This document shows positions 9,890 through 16,742 of a stretch of 16,742 bases of DNA, one piece after another. Every line of letters begins with the position of its first letter. Within the stretch, counting starts at the first letter, position 1. Below the pieces are notes generated by a model, which saw only the letters and a program-made list of their open reading frames with translations, ran no database searches and was not told the DNA's origin. The stretch is taken from positions 1 through 16,742 of the forward strand of contig JBBHKE010000419.1 in the NCBI GenBank assembly GCA_037447655.1, written 5' to 3'. Made by a program: the position numbers and the translations under genes. Origin of the DNA: Zygnema cylindricum (Eukaryota; Streptophyta; Zygnematophyceae; Zygnematales; Zygnemataceae).

Positions 9890-9906
9890 TTATAGTATAT
9901 AATATG
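9890..9906 (+). promoter_or_regulatory. TATA-like element
   Basis: TTATAGTATATAATATG lies about 40 bp upstream of a long CT tract. TATA followed by a pyrimidine patch is a common plant core-promoter layout. It would conflict with the leader-intron model, since it sits inside that intron, so only one of the two is likely the main promoter. Confidence 0.3.
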
Positions 9907-9943
9907 TAAGATCAATTGGTTGCCTCTATTTTTCCTGCTGGCG

Positions 9944-10014
9944 AGTCTCTCTCTCTCCCTCTCTCTCCCTTTCTCTTCCTCTTTCTCTCTCTCTTTCCCT
10001 CTCTCTCCCTCTAG
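9944..10014 (+). repeat. CT-rich pyrimidine tract upstream of the gene
   Basis: About 70 bp of almost pure CT repeat with CCC interruptions on the + strand, 120 bp before the start codon. Such tracts are frequent in plant core promoters and 5' leaders (Y-patch) and can bind GAGA-type factors. It could equally be the polypyrimidine part of an intron. Confidence 0.8.
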
Positions 10015-10136
10015 TAAAGACTTGACACATCATTATCTATTTTCAGTTACAGTAGACAGTTATCTCTATTAAAGAACAGTTTGACAAAATAATATCCAAT
10101 CTACGATTTAAGGAAACTAACCGGTAAACTCGTACC

Positions 10137-12245
10137 ATGCACCAAAAAAATATTATCATCTTTTCTCCGTTTCTTCTGCAAGACATTTCTTGTCGTCATG
10201 TAGGTCATAAACCGGTTAACGAGTTTCGATGTTGGGGTATGTGTTTTTCTGCAGTTGTTAAAAATGGGGGCTTAACCTCGCCTTCCACGAACGGTGGTCA
10301 GAAGGAAGGGGTTGGGGTAGGAAATGGAATTTTTTTCGAACAATCTTCTGTTGAACAGTTTGAGATAAAGGCAAATGATTGGGGAATCCAGGCTCAGAAA
10401 GATAAGGTACCGAAAGTGGTTTTTGGGTCTAAAGGACATGGAAATGGAGTCCATGGAAATGGAGTTAGCTCCACTCCAATTGATGAGCAAGAATATGGGA
10501 GGGGAGTGGGAGGAGAGAAGGGGAATCAACAAGTTTTGGATGAACCTGAGATTGCTTGCACAAGTGGACGAAACGATTTTCCCGAAAATGGTCAAAAGGG
10601 ACGAAAAGAAAAGAAGAATGGTCCAGAAAATGGTCACAAGGATGTTGGAGATTTTTGCACGATGGCTACTAATGGGGATATGGAGTCACAAAACCTTAAT
10701 GGGAGGTTTTTCGAGGGTACGGATGTGGAATTAGTCAAGGAGGGAGGGGAGGGAAGCAACGGCACTAAGGCGAAAGCGGCGAAGATTCAAGGAAAAGGAG
10801 CCAAAAAGGAGAAGAAACAGAGTGGAGGAAAAAAGGCTGTTGGAAAGAAAGCGGTTATATTTGCGGATGAAGGAAGAGATGTCGTCGACAATGGTCTTGA
10901 GGGAGGAGAGAGAGGTGAGAGAGGTGACAGGTTGCCAAAAAAGAGAAATCTTTATGATTCGCGTCTAACTATCGATTATAACGGAGTATGTGAGGAAGGA
11001 AACTGTGAGGTTTCCATTGAGAGGAAAAGCCTGGTCCTTCGAGAGACTGGAGGAGGTCATCAGATTTTGTCGAATGGGACGTGTCGAGAGAGAGGGTCAG
11101 AACAAGTACAATCAGGGACGGTAGGAAAAAAGGAAAAGATAAAGAATTCCAAGAAAGGAAACGAGAGTCTGGGAAAAAGTCTTAATGGGAGCTCTTCGGT
11201 TCCCGGTCATGGAAACGGTCATTATAGTCACGTCCCAGAAGGTTCCGGATGTTGTGGGACTCAGGGCATCAACAGTAGTAGGTTAGGGCAGTCAACAGGG
11301 GAGGAGAGGGAGGAGAGAGCAGTTAGCAGCAGGGAAGGGAGTAGTAGAGCAAGCAGCAGTTGGGGGGAGAGTGCGAGTGAAGACGAGGGAGGAGAGGGAG
11401 AGGGAGGGGAGGGAGGGGCCTCGGATGGAGAAGACGACTGGGAGGCCGCCGCAGATGCTTTGACAAAGGAGGCGGAAAAAGTTCGTCCTCGATACGGAAA
11501 ACTAGGGGGTGGAGGGAGAGACGAGAGGGAGAGGTTATTAGAGTCACGGCCGGACGGTGGTCTAAAATTTCCGGGGAACAATGGTGGGAAACCGGGGATG
11601 GGAAATAATGGGGAAAATTGTTCGACAGATAGGAGAGTTGACGATATAGGGAGACTCAGTATCGGGTTTTCCGCCCTCGGGGTGGGGGTTTCGGGACTTC
11701 CGGTCCCTACCGGAGGAGTTAATAGAAGGAAAGGATTTTCCCATCAGACTAGTTTTCCGGGGATGGGTCATCCTCACGAATTCCAGTTTGAGGTCGGGGC
11801 TCTTCGACCCGAGTATAAATATAATAGCAATGGTATGGGACTCCGGTCGAGATCCATCAATGGGAGGGCATGGCGTCCGGATGACGTGGCTCGACCGCAA
11901 ACTCTCCCTCCTCCCTCTCTCTCTCCTCCCTCAGAGAGCTCGAGTAGTAGTGTCAAATATCTGGATTTGACTGGAAATAGAGAGGGCGGATGGCAAGTAG
12001 GGACAATCGTGAAGAGGTCGGGATGGGGAGCTCCACCTCCGGCTCCTTCGTTTTGTCCTATCTGTACGGAAGAGTTGGATATGACGGATTCGTCTTTTGT
12101 GCCTTGTTCTTGCGGTTTTCGGCTTTGTCTTTTCTGCCATCACCGGATAGCTTCGGATGATGGGAGGTGCCCAGGATGTCGGAAAGCTTATAGCTCCGAG
12201 GGAACTCCCAAACAACGAACTCCCAGTCTTTGGTTACGCGTTTAA
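10137..12245 (+). CDS. NOT4-type C4C4 RING protein, probable E3 ubiquitin ligase
   Basis: Single open frame of 702 codons. The C-terminal zinc finger (residues 640-681) has all eight cysteines in the order C-x2-C-x13-C-x-C-x4-C-x2-C-x10-C-x2-C, with no histidine ligand. That is the CNOT4/NOT4 RING pattern, whose family members act as E3 ubiquitin ligases. Here it sits at the extreme C-terminus with no visible RRM, unlike canonical NOT4, where the RING is N-terminal and followed by an RRM. Before it come an N/G-rich region, a Lys-rich basic patch (209-242), an acidic Gly/Glu stretch with DDWEAAADAL (433-442) and GRAWRPDDVARPQTLP (576-591). I recall the last two from plant RING proteins of this architecture, but could not search. 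The rest looks disordered. Met1 has A at -3 and an in-frame TAA lies just upstream. Met35 (10239) and a CTGCAG acceptor ending at 10254 leave the true N-terminus open. The domain call is strong; ligase activity and location are inferred. Confidence 0.82.
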   Translation: MHQKNIIIFSPFLLQDISCRHVGHKPVNEFRCWGMCFSAVVKNGGLTSPSTNGGQKEGVGVGNGIFFEQSSVEQFEIKANDWGIQAQKDKVPKVVFGSKGHGNGVHGNGVSSTPIDEQEYGRGVGGEKGNQQVLDEPEIACTSGRNDFPENGQKGRKEKKNGPENGHKDVGDFCTMATNGDMESQNLNGRFFEGTDVELVKEGGEGSNGTKAKAAKIQGKGAKKEKKQSGGKKAVGKKAVIFADEGRDVVDNGLEGGERGERGDRLPKKRNLYDSRLTIDYNGVCEEGNCEVSIERKSLVLRETGGGHQILSNGTCRERGSEQVQSGTVGKKEKIKNSKKGNESLGKSLNGSSSVPGHGNGHYSHVPEGSGCCGTQGINSSRLGQSTGEEREERAVSSREGSSRASSSWGESASEDEGGEGEGGEGGASDGEDDWEAAADALTKEAEKVRPRYGKLGGGGRDERERLLESRPDGGLKFPGNNGGKPGMGNNGENCSTDRRVDDIGRLSIGFSALGVGVSGLPVPTGGVNRRKGFSHQTSFPGMGHPHEFQFEVGALRPEYKYNSNGMGLRSRSINGRAWRPDDVARPQTLPPPSLSPPSESSSSSVKYLDLTGNREGGWQVGTIVKRSGWGAPPPAPSFCPICTEELDMTDSSFVPCSCGFRLCLFCHHRIASDDGRCPGCRKAYSSEGTPKQRTPSLWLRV

Positions 12246-12408
12246 GTCGAGTTTAAACTCCGGTTTAAAGTAGGCATTAAGTCGGGTTAAATCGAGTTTA
12301 CATCCAGTTTCAACTCGGGTTTATGTCGGGTTTTTCGTCGGGTTGTAAGTCTGGTTTAAGTGGAGTTCTTAAGTCCAAATTTAAGTCCAATTTTAAGTCG
12401 AGTTTAAG
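12244..12408 (+). repeat. 12-bp degenerate tandem repeat in the 3' region
   Basis: About 14 head-to-tail units of a 12-bp motif, roughly AGTCGGGTTTAA (variants AGTCGAGTTTAA, ACTCCGGTTTAA, AGTCCAATTTTA, AGTCTGGTTTAA), beginning at the stop codon of the gene and filling the first 165 bp of the presumed 3' UTR. The TAA that ends the reading frame is itself in the TTTAAGTCGAGTTTAA repeat context. Confidence 0.8.
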
Positions 12409-12516
12409 ATTATATTTTTTTTTCAGGTTTTAAAACCTGTAGGATAATTGCTGAGAAAGATAGGGAAAGTGGAGGCAAAGGCGTGAGGGCTAAACTGGCC
12501 CTAGGTACAAGGGTAA

Positions 12517-12622
12517 AGAAGGGAGAGACAGATAGAAAGCGAGAAAGAAAGATGGAGGAAGAGAGAGGGAGAGGGACAGAGGGAGAGGGAGGGAGGGGGA
12601 GAGAGAGAGAGTGAGAGAGAAG
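12517..12622 (+). repeat. GA-rich purine tract downstream of the gene
   Basis: About 100 bp of AG/GGGA repeats on the + strand, the complement in kind of the CT tract at 9944-10014. If the transcript runs this far, the tract would lie in the 3' UTR. Confidence 0.8.
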
Positions 12623-13751
12623 ATAGCTATTGCTTTCGGTATGGTATTGATTTGCGTCTTCAAATAGCGAAGCTTTTTAGTCAACAGTTTTGGGAAGGGT
12701 ATTGTTTTGTTTCCCTTTCGAGGGTGGGTTGGGATGTTTGATTCTGTATTTTTTTGATTTAGTGTAAAACCTTTTTCCAGACCTTTTGTGTGACTTGTAA
12801 TTTTTTTATCCCATTTTTGAAATATGTTCGAGGCACACTCGATAAAGAGAGAGTTAGAGAAAAAGAAATCCAGGACTATGAAGAGAAGGACCTCAAATTT
12901 TTATTTTTTAATTTTATGTTTGTTTTTCACAAAGTAATTCATTTTTTTCCGACTGTCATTTTTATTATGTGCGATTGCACGGCCGGAGGAGGCAAAAGAT
13001 ATTTGATTATAAATGGTATTTTTTCATATTTGCTTGTTTTAGTAATGGACCGAACGTTTCATAGGTTAAGGATTTGCTGTCTTGTACCTGTCACGTTTTC
13101 TTTTCATTTGAATTTGAAGGTGGTGATTCATTGTGAGGACCTTCGTGACCTGTTTAAATTCCTATTATACATGCATAAATAAAAATATATTAAGAAAGCA
13201 AGATGGTATTACATTTGGGTATGGGAAACAAAAAAGAGAAGGCAAAAACGATACAAAAAAACCGAAAAAAAACTTTGAAAAAAAAAAGGAAAAAAAAGTT
13301 GAAGTATAACAAAAAGGAAGAGAATGAAAAAGACAAAAAAAAGGAATTTCAAAAGAAGATAAAAAAAACGGTCGAGGAGGGAAAAGATATTTGAAGAAAC
13401 AATGAAGGCTTTCTTGCTTCGGTCTAAAGCTCAAAAAGAGAAATTAAGACGGTTAGTTTTTGTTGATTATGGTGTTGGTGAAAAGGTGTCCAACAAACAA
13501 AGTTCAAAAATAAGAGTCATTTTTTGATAAAAGTAAGTAAAAAAATGAGTAGCCAAGTTAAAATAAAAAACATATGTGAAAGACAATCTAAAATTGGGTA
13601 GAGAGGAAGGCTCATTAATTTTACTAGACGACAGGTTTTCTCCTCAAATGACGAATCATCAGCTGGACGAAGAGGATATATGTTTATGGTAATCATAGCC
13701 TCTCCCCTACTAGAGATATGATCTCTCAACCTACTTTATATCAACCAGACG
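12623..13751. other. A/T-rich low-complexity DNA, possible 3' UTR then intergenic
   Basis: Contains T-rich and A-rich stretches, the latter strongest at about 13225-13375. The open frames here translate to Phe-rich or Lys-rich low-complexity sequence, and I do not accept them as genes. An AATAAA hexamer at 13178-13183 could be a poly(A) signal, but it lies more than 900 bp beyond the stop codon and nothing ties it to the gene. Confidence 0.5.
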
Positions 13752-13947
13752 CTTTAACCGCCCTGCCTTCAAGTAGCGTACAATAAAGTAACTTTAATTA
13801 TTTATATAACGTATTTTAGTATACACCATATAATTTCCAAGAGCGACGGCTTTAACCGCCCTGCCTTCAAGTAGCGTGCAATAAAGTAACTTTAATTATT
13901 TATATAACGTATTTTAGTATACACCATATAATTTCCAAGAGCGACGG
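13752..13947. repeat. 98-bp tandem direct duplication
   Basis: Copy 1 is 13752-13849 and copy 2 is 13850-13947. They differ at one base (A at 13780, G at 13878). Both begin CTTTAACCGCCCTGCC and end GAGCGACGG. The near identity implies a recent event. The last bases of each copy are also the first bases of the dispersed repeat that continues at 13948. Confidence 0.97.
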
Positions 13948-14088
13948 CGCCAGAATTCATTCAAATTTTCAATCTTCATCCAGCACGCGTCGTCCGTCCG
14001 ATTCATAAAAGATCGACGGGCCGACAAGGAGACGGGCATACGAAAAAAGTAGGGCAAGTTTTTGTAGATTGGCGCACGATACAAAATA
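13939..14088 (+). repeat. Dispersed repeat 'GCGACGGC', copy 1
   Basis: Shares an ordered set of blocks with 15768-15920: AGCGACGGCG, then GAATTCAT-x-CAAA, then CGTCCGAT, then CGGGCATAC followed by an A-run, then CAAG-x-TTTTGT, then TTGGCGCAC. Spacing is similar and orientation is the same. There is no coding capacity. It may be part of a non-autonomous element whose ends I cannot define. Confidence 0.7.
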
Positions 14089-14966
14089 AAAATAAAAAAA
14101 ATACAAAATAAATAAATTAACAGCGAATTGACTTCGCACGCGTCGTTTTGGTTTGAGAGCAGGTGCTTATGTCATAATGTACGTCATGGTACATAAACTG
14201 TACAAAATAGTACAAATCTCGGTTCTTTTTTGTACTGACGGCCAGACCGTTGACAAACCTTTAAGACCTGTGAGAAAGTTTGAAAAAGACAAGAAGTATG
14301 GTACGGCAAGTAACCGGTTAACGGATTGCTGCGATTTTAAACGACGGCCGTCATGTTAGGAGTGAGTTTTTTTGTATGTAAAGAAATTTTCGTAATTTCA
14401 AATAAACCAGGAACAGATTTTTTCCTTGACCAGCAAAATTATGGAGGCAAAAAAAAAACTCTAATTTTGTTAAAATAAGTTAAAATACTAAAGTTAGTGT
14501 ATATACAAAAAAATGTTTACAGCTTATATTTTGAGAATACTTAGAGCTTAATTTTTAAATATATAGACCAACTCATTCGGCAAATTTCAGTTTTTAATGT
14601 GAATAGAACATTACAAAATTGATAAAATAAATAGTTTTATGCAACTTAAAGGTCCAAAGATACACCGCAAAATTGCAATTAAAGTGTATAAAAAAAGAGA
14701 AAAAATACGAGGGTGGAAAAGTTCAATACGAAAAGCTGCCCGAAAAACAAAGTTTTGAAAAAAAAACAGGTGTATAAAAAAAAAACATATGGAAAAACGT
14801 AGCTCAAAAGTTTGATGGAGAAACCCTAAAAATTTACATTTTTTAGAAATGGAGGGGAAGGCTCATTCAATGATGATTGAGAAAAAGACAAAAAGTTAAA
14901 ATCGTCAGGTAAGATATCATAGGATCGTGGAAAGTTGACATATTTAATTATTTATGAATTATTTTC
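14089..14966. other. Intergenic DNA, no supported gene
   Basis: Mostly AT-rich. Five GTAC words cluster at 14179-14235, with a sixth at 14301. No gene, RNA or element end is recognised. Confidence 0.5.
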
Positions 14967-15258
14967 TACGCCACCTCTCCGATTTGAACCCGAGACGTAC
15001 GATTTGGAATCTACACCGTGAATCGCTATTAGGGTTAATAATTTTTTCGCCCGCTTAAAACATCTTTTCTCCGTACACTTTTGTCCCATTTTCAATCTAA
15101 GACCGTCAATCGGAAGCTGAAAATACTACCTTTAGATCGCAACCGTCAGATCTGAAAACCGACATACGTGTACGGATAAAAGATGTTTTAAGAGACGAAA
15201 AAGAAATTCACACTTATAACGATTCACGGTGTAGCTGCGCTAACGGTTTCACCTTTCA
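14967..15258 (-). pseudogene. tRNA-like relic (or SINE head) split by element B
   Basis: On the minus strand, 14981-14990 reads GGTTCAAATC, a good match to the tRNA B box, in a TCTCGGGTTCAAATCGGAG context ending GGTGGCGTA (14967). On the other side of element B, 15234-15253 reads GGTGAAACCGTTAGCGCAGC on the minus strand, like a D-arm/A-box region. The two halves meet at a TA with element B between them. The stems do not pair well, so it is not a functional tRNA. It could be an old tRNA pseudogene or a tRNA-derived SINE head, or the resemblance could be chance. Confidence 0.35.
15012..15233 (+). mobile_element. MITE-like element B
   Basis: 222 bp, beginning TACACCGTGAATCG and ending CGATTCACGGTGTA. 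The inverted repeat extends inward past the terminus, with TTAAAACATCTTTT near 15055 facing AAAAGATGTTTTAA near 15178-15191 and GTACAC facing GTGTAC, giving arms of about 65 bp and an overall hairpin. The interior motif (ACCGTCAATCGGAAGCTGA) runs in the same direction as in C and D. There is no coding sequence. TA at both ends is compatible with a TA target duplication. Confidence 0.85.
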
Positions 15259-15269
15259 TTAACATTCAC

Positions 15270-15490
15270 GACAACGCTAATTACTATGTATAAGAATTTA
15301 TTTTTTGCCACTTCAAAAATATTTTCTTCGTGCACACATTCGGTTTTGTCAATCGAAAGCCGCCAATAGGAAGGTGAGAATCTTGGCTTCCAATAGCAAC
15401 CATCGGCTTGACAATTCGACAAGCGTGCACTAATAAAAGATGTTTAAAGTGGCGAGAAAAACGTCAACACTAATAACGATAAGCGGTGTA
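15270..15490 (+). mobile_element. MITE-like element C, left end eroded
   Basis: The right end is clear (CACTAATAACGATAAGCGGTGTA in content, 15468-15490). The left end near 15270 (ACAACGCTAATTACTATG) is a decayed form. The subterminal arms TTTTTTGCCACTTCAAAAAT and its partner near 15425-15460 are retained, as is the interior motif with a CTTCCAATAG variant. Length of about 221 bp fits the family. Confidence 0.7.
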
Positions 15491-15543
15491 GTTTTAATGT
15501 TTTAAAATCAAATTGGAAGTTTATTTTTGTCTTCAAGCGATAC

Positions 15544-15762
15544 TACACCTTGTATTGCAATTAGGGCTAATAATTTTTTCATCACTTCAAACATCTTTTA
15601 TCCGTACACCCTCGTCCGATTTTTAATTTGAGACCGCCAATTGGAAGCTGAGAATCTTACCTTTCAATCGAAACCGTCAGATCCATAATCCGACAATGTT
15701 GTAGGGAAAAGATGTTTTAAGTCGCAAAATATTTTTAACACTAATAGCGACACACGTGTGTA
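15544..15762 (+). mobile_element. MITE-like element D
   Basis: 219 bp, from TACACCTTGTATTGCAATTA to ACACACGTGTGTA, with the family's subterminal ACATCTTTT / AAAAGATGTTTTAAG arms and the interior motif GACCGCCAATTGGAAGCTGA in the B/C direction. The terminal repeats are more diverged than in B. Confidence 0.8.
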
Positions 15763-15767
15763 TCTCC

Positions 15768-15920
15768 AATAGCGACGGCGGCGGCACGGAATTCATGCAA
15801 ACTTGAAATTTCAAAAAATTACGTTTCATCTGTCGGATAATATCTGACCGTCCGATGAGGATGCGGGCATACAAAAAAAATACGACAAGGTTTTGTGTGT
15901 TGGCGCACTGTAAAATATAT
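15768..15920 (+). repeat. Dispersed repeat 'GCGACGGC', copy 2
   Basis: Follows element D by about 5 bp. Blocks match copy 1 (13939-14088) in order: AGCGACGGCG, GAATTCATGCAAA, CCGTCCGATGA, GCGGGCATACAAAAAA, ACGACAAGGTTTTGT, TTGGCGCAC. Similarity becomes patchy after 15920, although CAGCGAATT recurs at about 16047 as at 14122. Confidence 0.7.
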
Positions 15921-16129
15921 TATAAACTAAAAAATTTGAGTTTCTTTTAGCTAACAGCCACCGTCCGATGTGGCAGATACACGAAAAAAGACAATTTTTC
16001 GACGTTTTACGCACGAAAAAAATATTTCTAAAAAAAATAATTGGCAGCGAATTTAATAATTTATTTTGGCGAATCCCGACATGTTTTAAGTTCATAGAGG
16101 TCAATGTTACTTCAAACCGTACAGTTTGC

Positions 16130-16351
16130 CACACCGTGAATCGTTATTAGTGTAATTCTTTTTTTCGTCTCTTAGATCATATTTTCTCCGTACATATTTT
16201 GTCTGATTGTGTATCTGACGGTTGCGATTGAAAGGCCATATTCTCAGCCTCCGATTGACGGTCTCAAATTGAAAATCGGACAGGTGTGTACGGATTAAAG
16301 ATGTTTTAAGTGGCGAAATAATTATCAATACTAATAGAGATACACGGTGTA
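16130..16351 (-). mobile_element. MITE-like element E
   Basis: 222 bp, from CACACCGTGAATCGTTATTA to GATACACGGTGTA. The interior motif (CTGACGGTTGCGAT ... CCTCCGATTGACGGTCTCAA) is reversed relative to B, C and D. The first base of the left TA has become C. Subterminal CTCCGTACAT faces GTGTACGGAT. Confidence 0.85.
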
Positions 16352-16354
16352 CTG

Positions 16355-16580
16355 TACACGGTGAATCGCTATTAGTGTTACTGTTATTTTCGTCTCTTAA
16401 AACATCTTTCTCCGTACATAAATGTCGGTTCGTAGATCTGACGGTTGCGATCGAAAGATAAGATTCCCAGCTTCCGATTGGCGGTCTCAAATTGAAAATC
16501 GGACACGTGTGTACGGAGAATAGATGTTTTAACTTTTAACTGGCGAAAAAGTATTAACCCTAATAGCGATTCAAGGTGCA
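16355..16580 (-). mobile_element. MITE-like element F
   Basis: 226 bp, from TACACGGTGAATCGCTATTA to TAGCGATTCAAGGTGCA. It begins only 3 bp after element E and has the same interior orientation as E (CTGACGGTTGCGATCGAAAG). E and F are similar along their length, so F may have arisen by insertion beside E or by local duplication. Confidence 0.85.
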
Positions 16581-16640
16581 GAGGTGCATATCGGGTCGAT
16601 TTTCATACAATATTAAATAATACTTATTTAATAAACCTAT

Positions 16641-16742
<102 letters not shown>

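Noticed and set aside
11261-11956. Minus-strand open frames opposite the RING gene
   Set aside because: Pro/Ser/Leu-rich shadows of the GGA-rich coding strand of the main gene.
12790-13182. 130-codon + strand open frame
   Set aside because: Phe-rich translation of T-rich DNA, no domain, no homology I recognise. It probably lies in the 3' UTR or intergenic DNA.
13203-13394. 63-codon Lys-rich + strand open frame
   Set aside because: A-rich low-complexity DNA reads as poly-Lys/Glu in this frame. No supporting signals.
15826-16490. Minus-strand open frames of 102 and 127 codons
   Set aside because: They run through MITE-like elements E and F and the dispersed repeat. Repeats with no coding history explain them.

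Overview
The window looks like nuclear DNA of a land plant, mostly intergenic and repeat-rich, with one well-supported protein gene. Three things point to a plant: a Ty1/copia reverse-transcriptase relic, dense small inverted-repeat (MITE-like) elements, and a 702-residue protein ending in a NOT4-type C4C4 RING with plant-like flanking motifs. Nothing in the sequence fixes the species. No bacterial-style operon, CRISPR array, rRNA gene or intact tRNA gene is visible.

Layout. 1-2606: AT-rich intergenic DNA with a broken copia fragment near 411-534. 2607-6698: an unusually long, diverged minisatellite with a 39-bp unit (about 105 copies, 4.1 kb). It contains larger duplicated blocks, 55-bp variant units and one local orientation flip. 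6941-7337: a CGATAT-rich insertion-like segment between 13-bp direct repeats, carrying a complementary poly-C/poly-G pair. 7788-8010: a small element with perfect 23-bp terminal inverted repeats. 9117-9372: a decayed member of a second, related element family, expanded by a CTT microsatellite. About 9600-12245: the gene. It has a probable TTTAGGGTTT leader or a CT-rich promoter/leader, then a single long open reading frame (10137-12245) whose stop codon lies at the edge of a 12-bp degenerate tandem repeat. 12409-13751: purine-rich and A/T-rich low-complexity DNA. 13752-13947: a 98-bp tandem duplication. 13939-14088 and 15768-15920: two copies of a third dispersed repeat. 15012-16580: five MITE-like elements of about 220 bp, closely packed in both orientations, one of which splits a tRNA-like relic. 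16644 to the end: a (TA)n microsatellite running out of the window.

The single gene probably encodes a nuclear or cytosolic RING protein of the CNOT4 zinc-finger type, presumably an E3 ubiquitin ligase. Nothing else in the window is a credible partner gene. The most unusual parts are the 39-bp array, whose unit length keeps reading frames open on both strands, and the MITE family sharing a TACACCG terminus.
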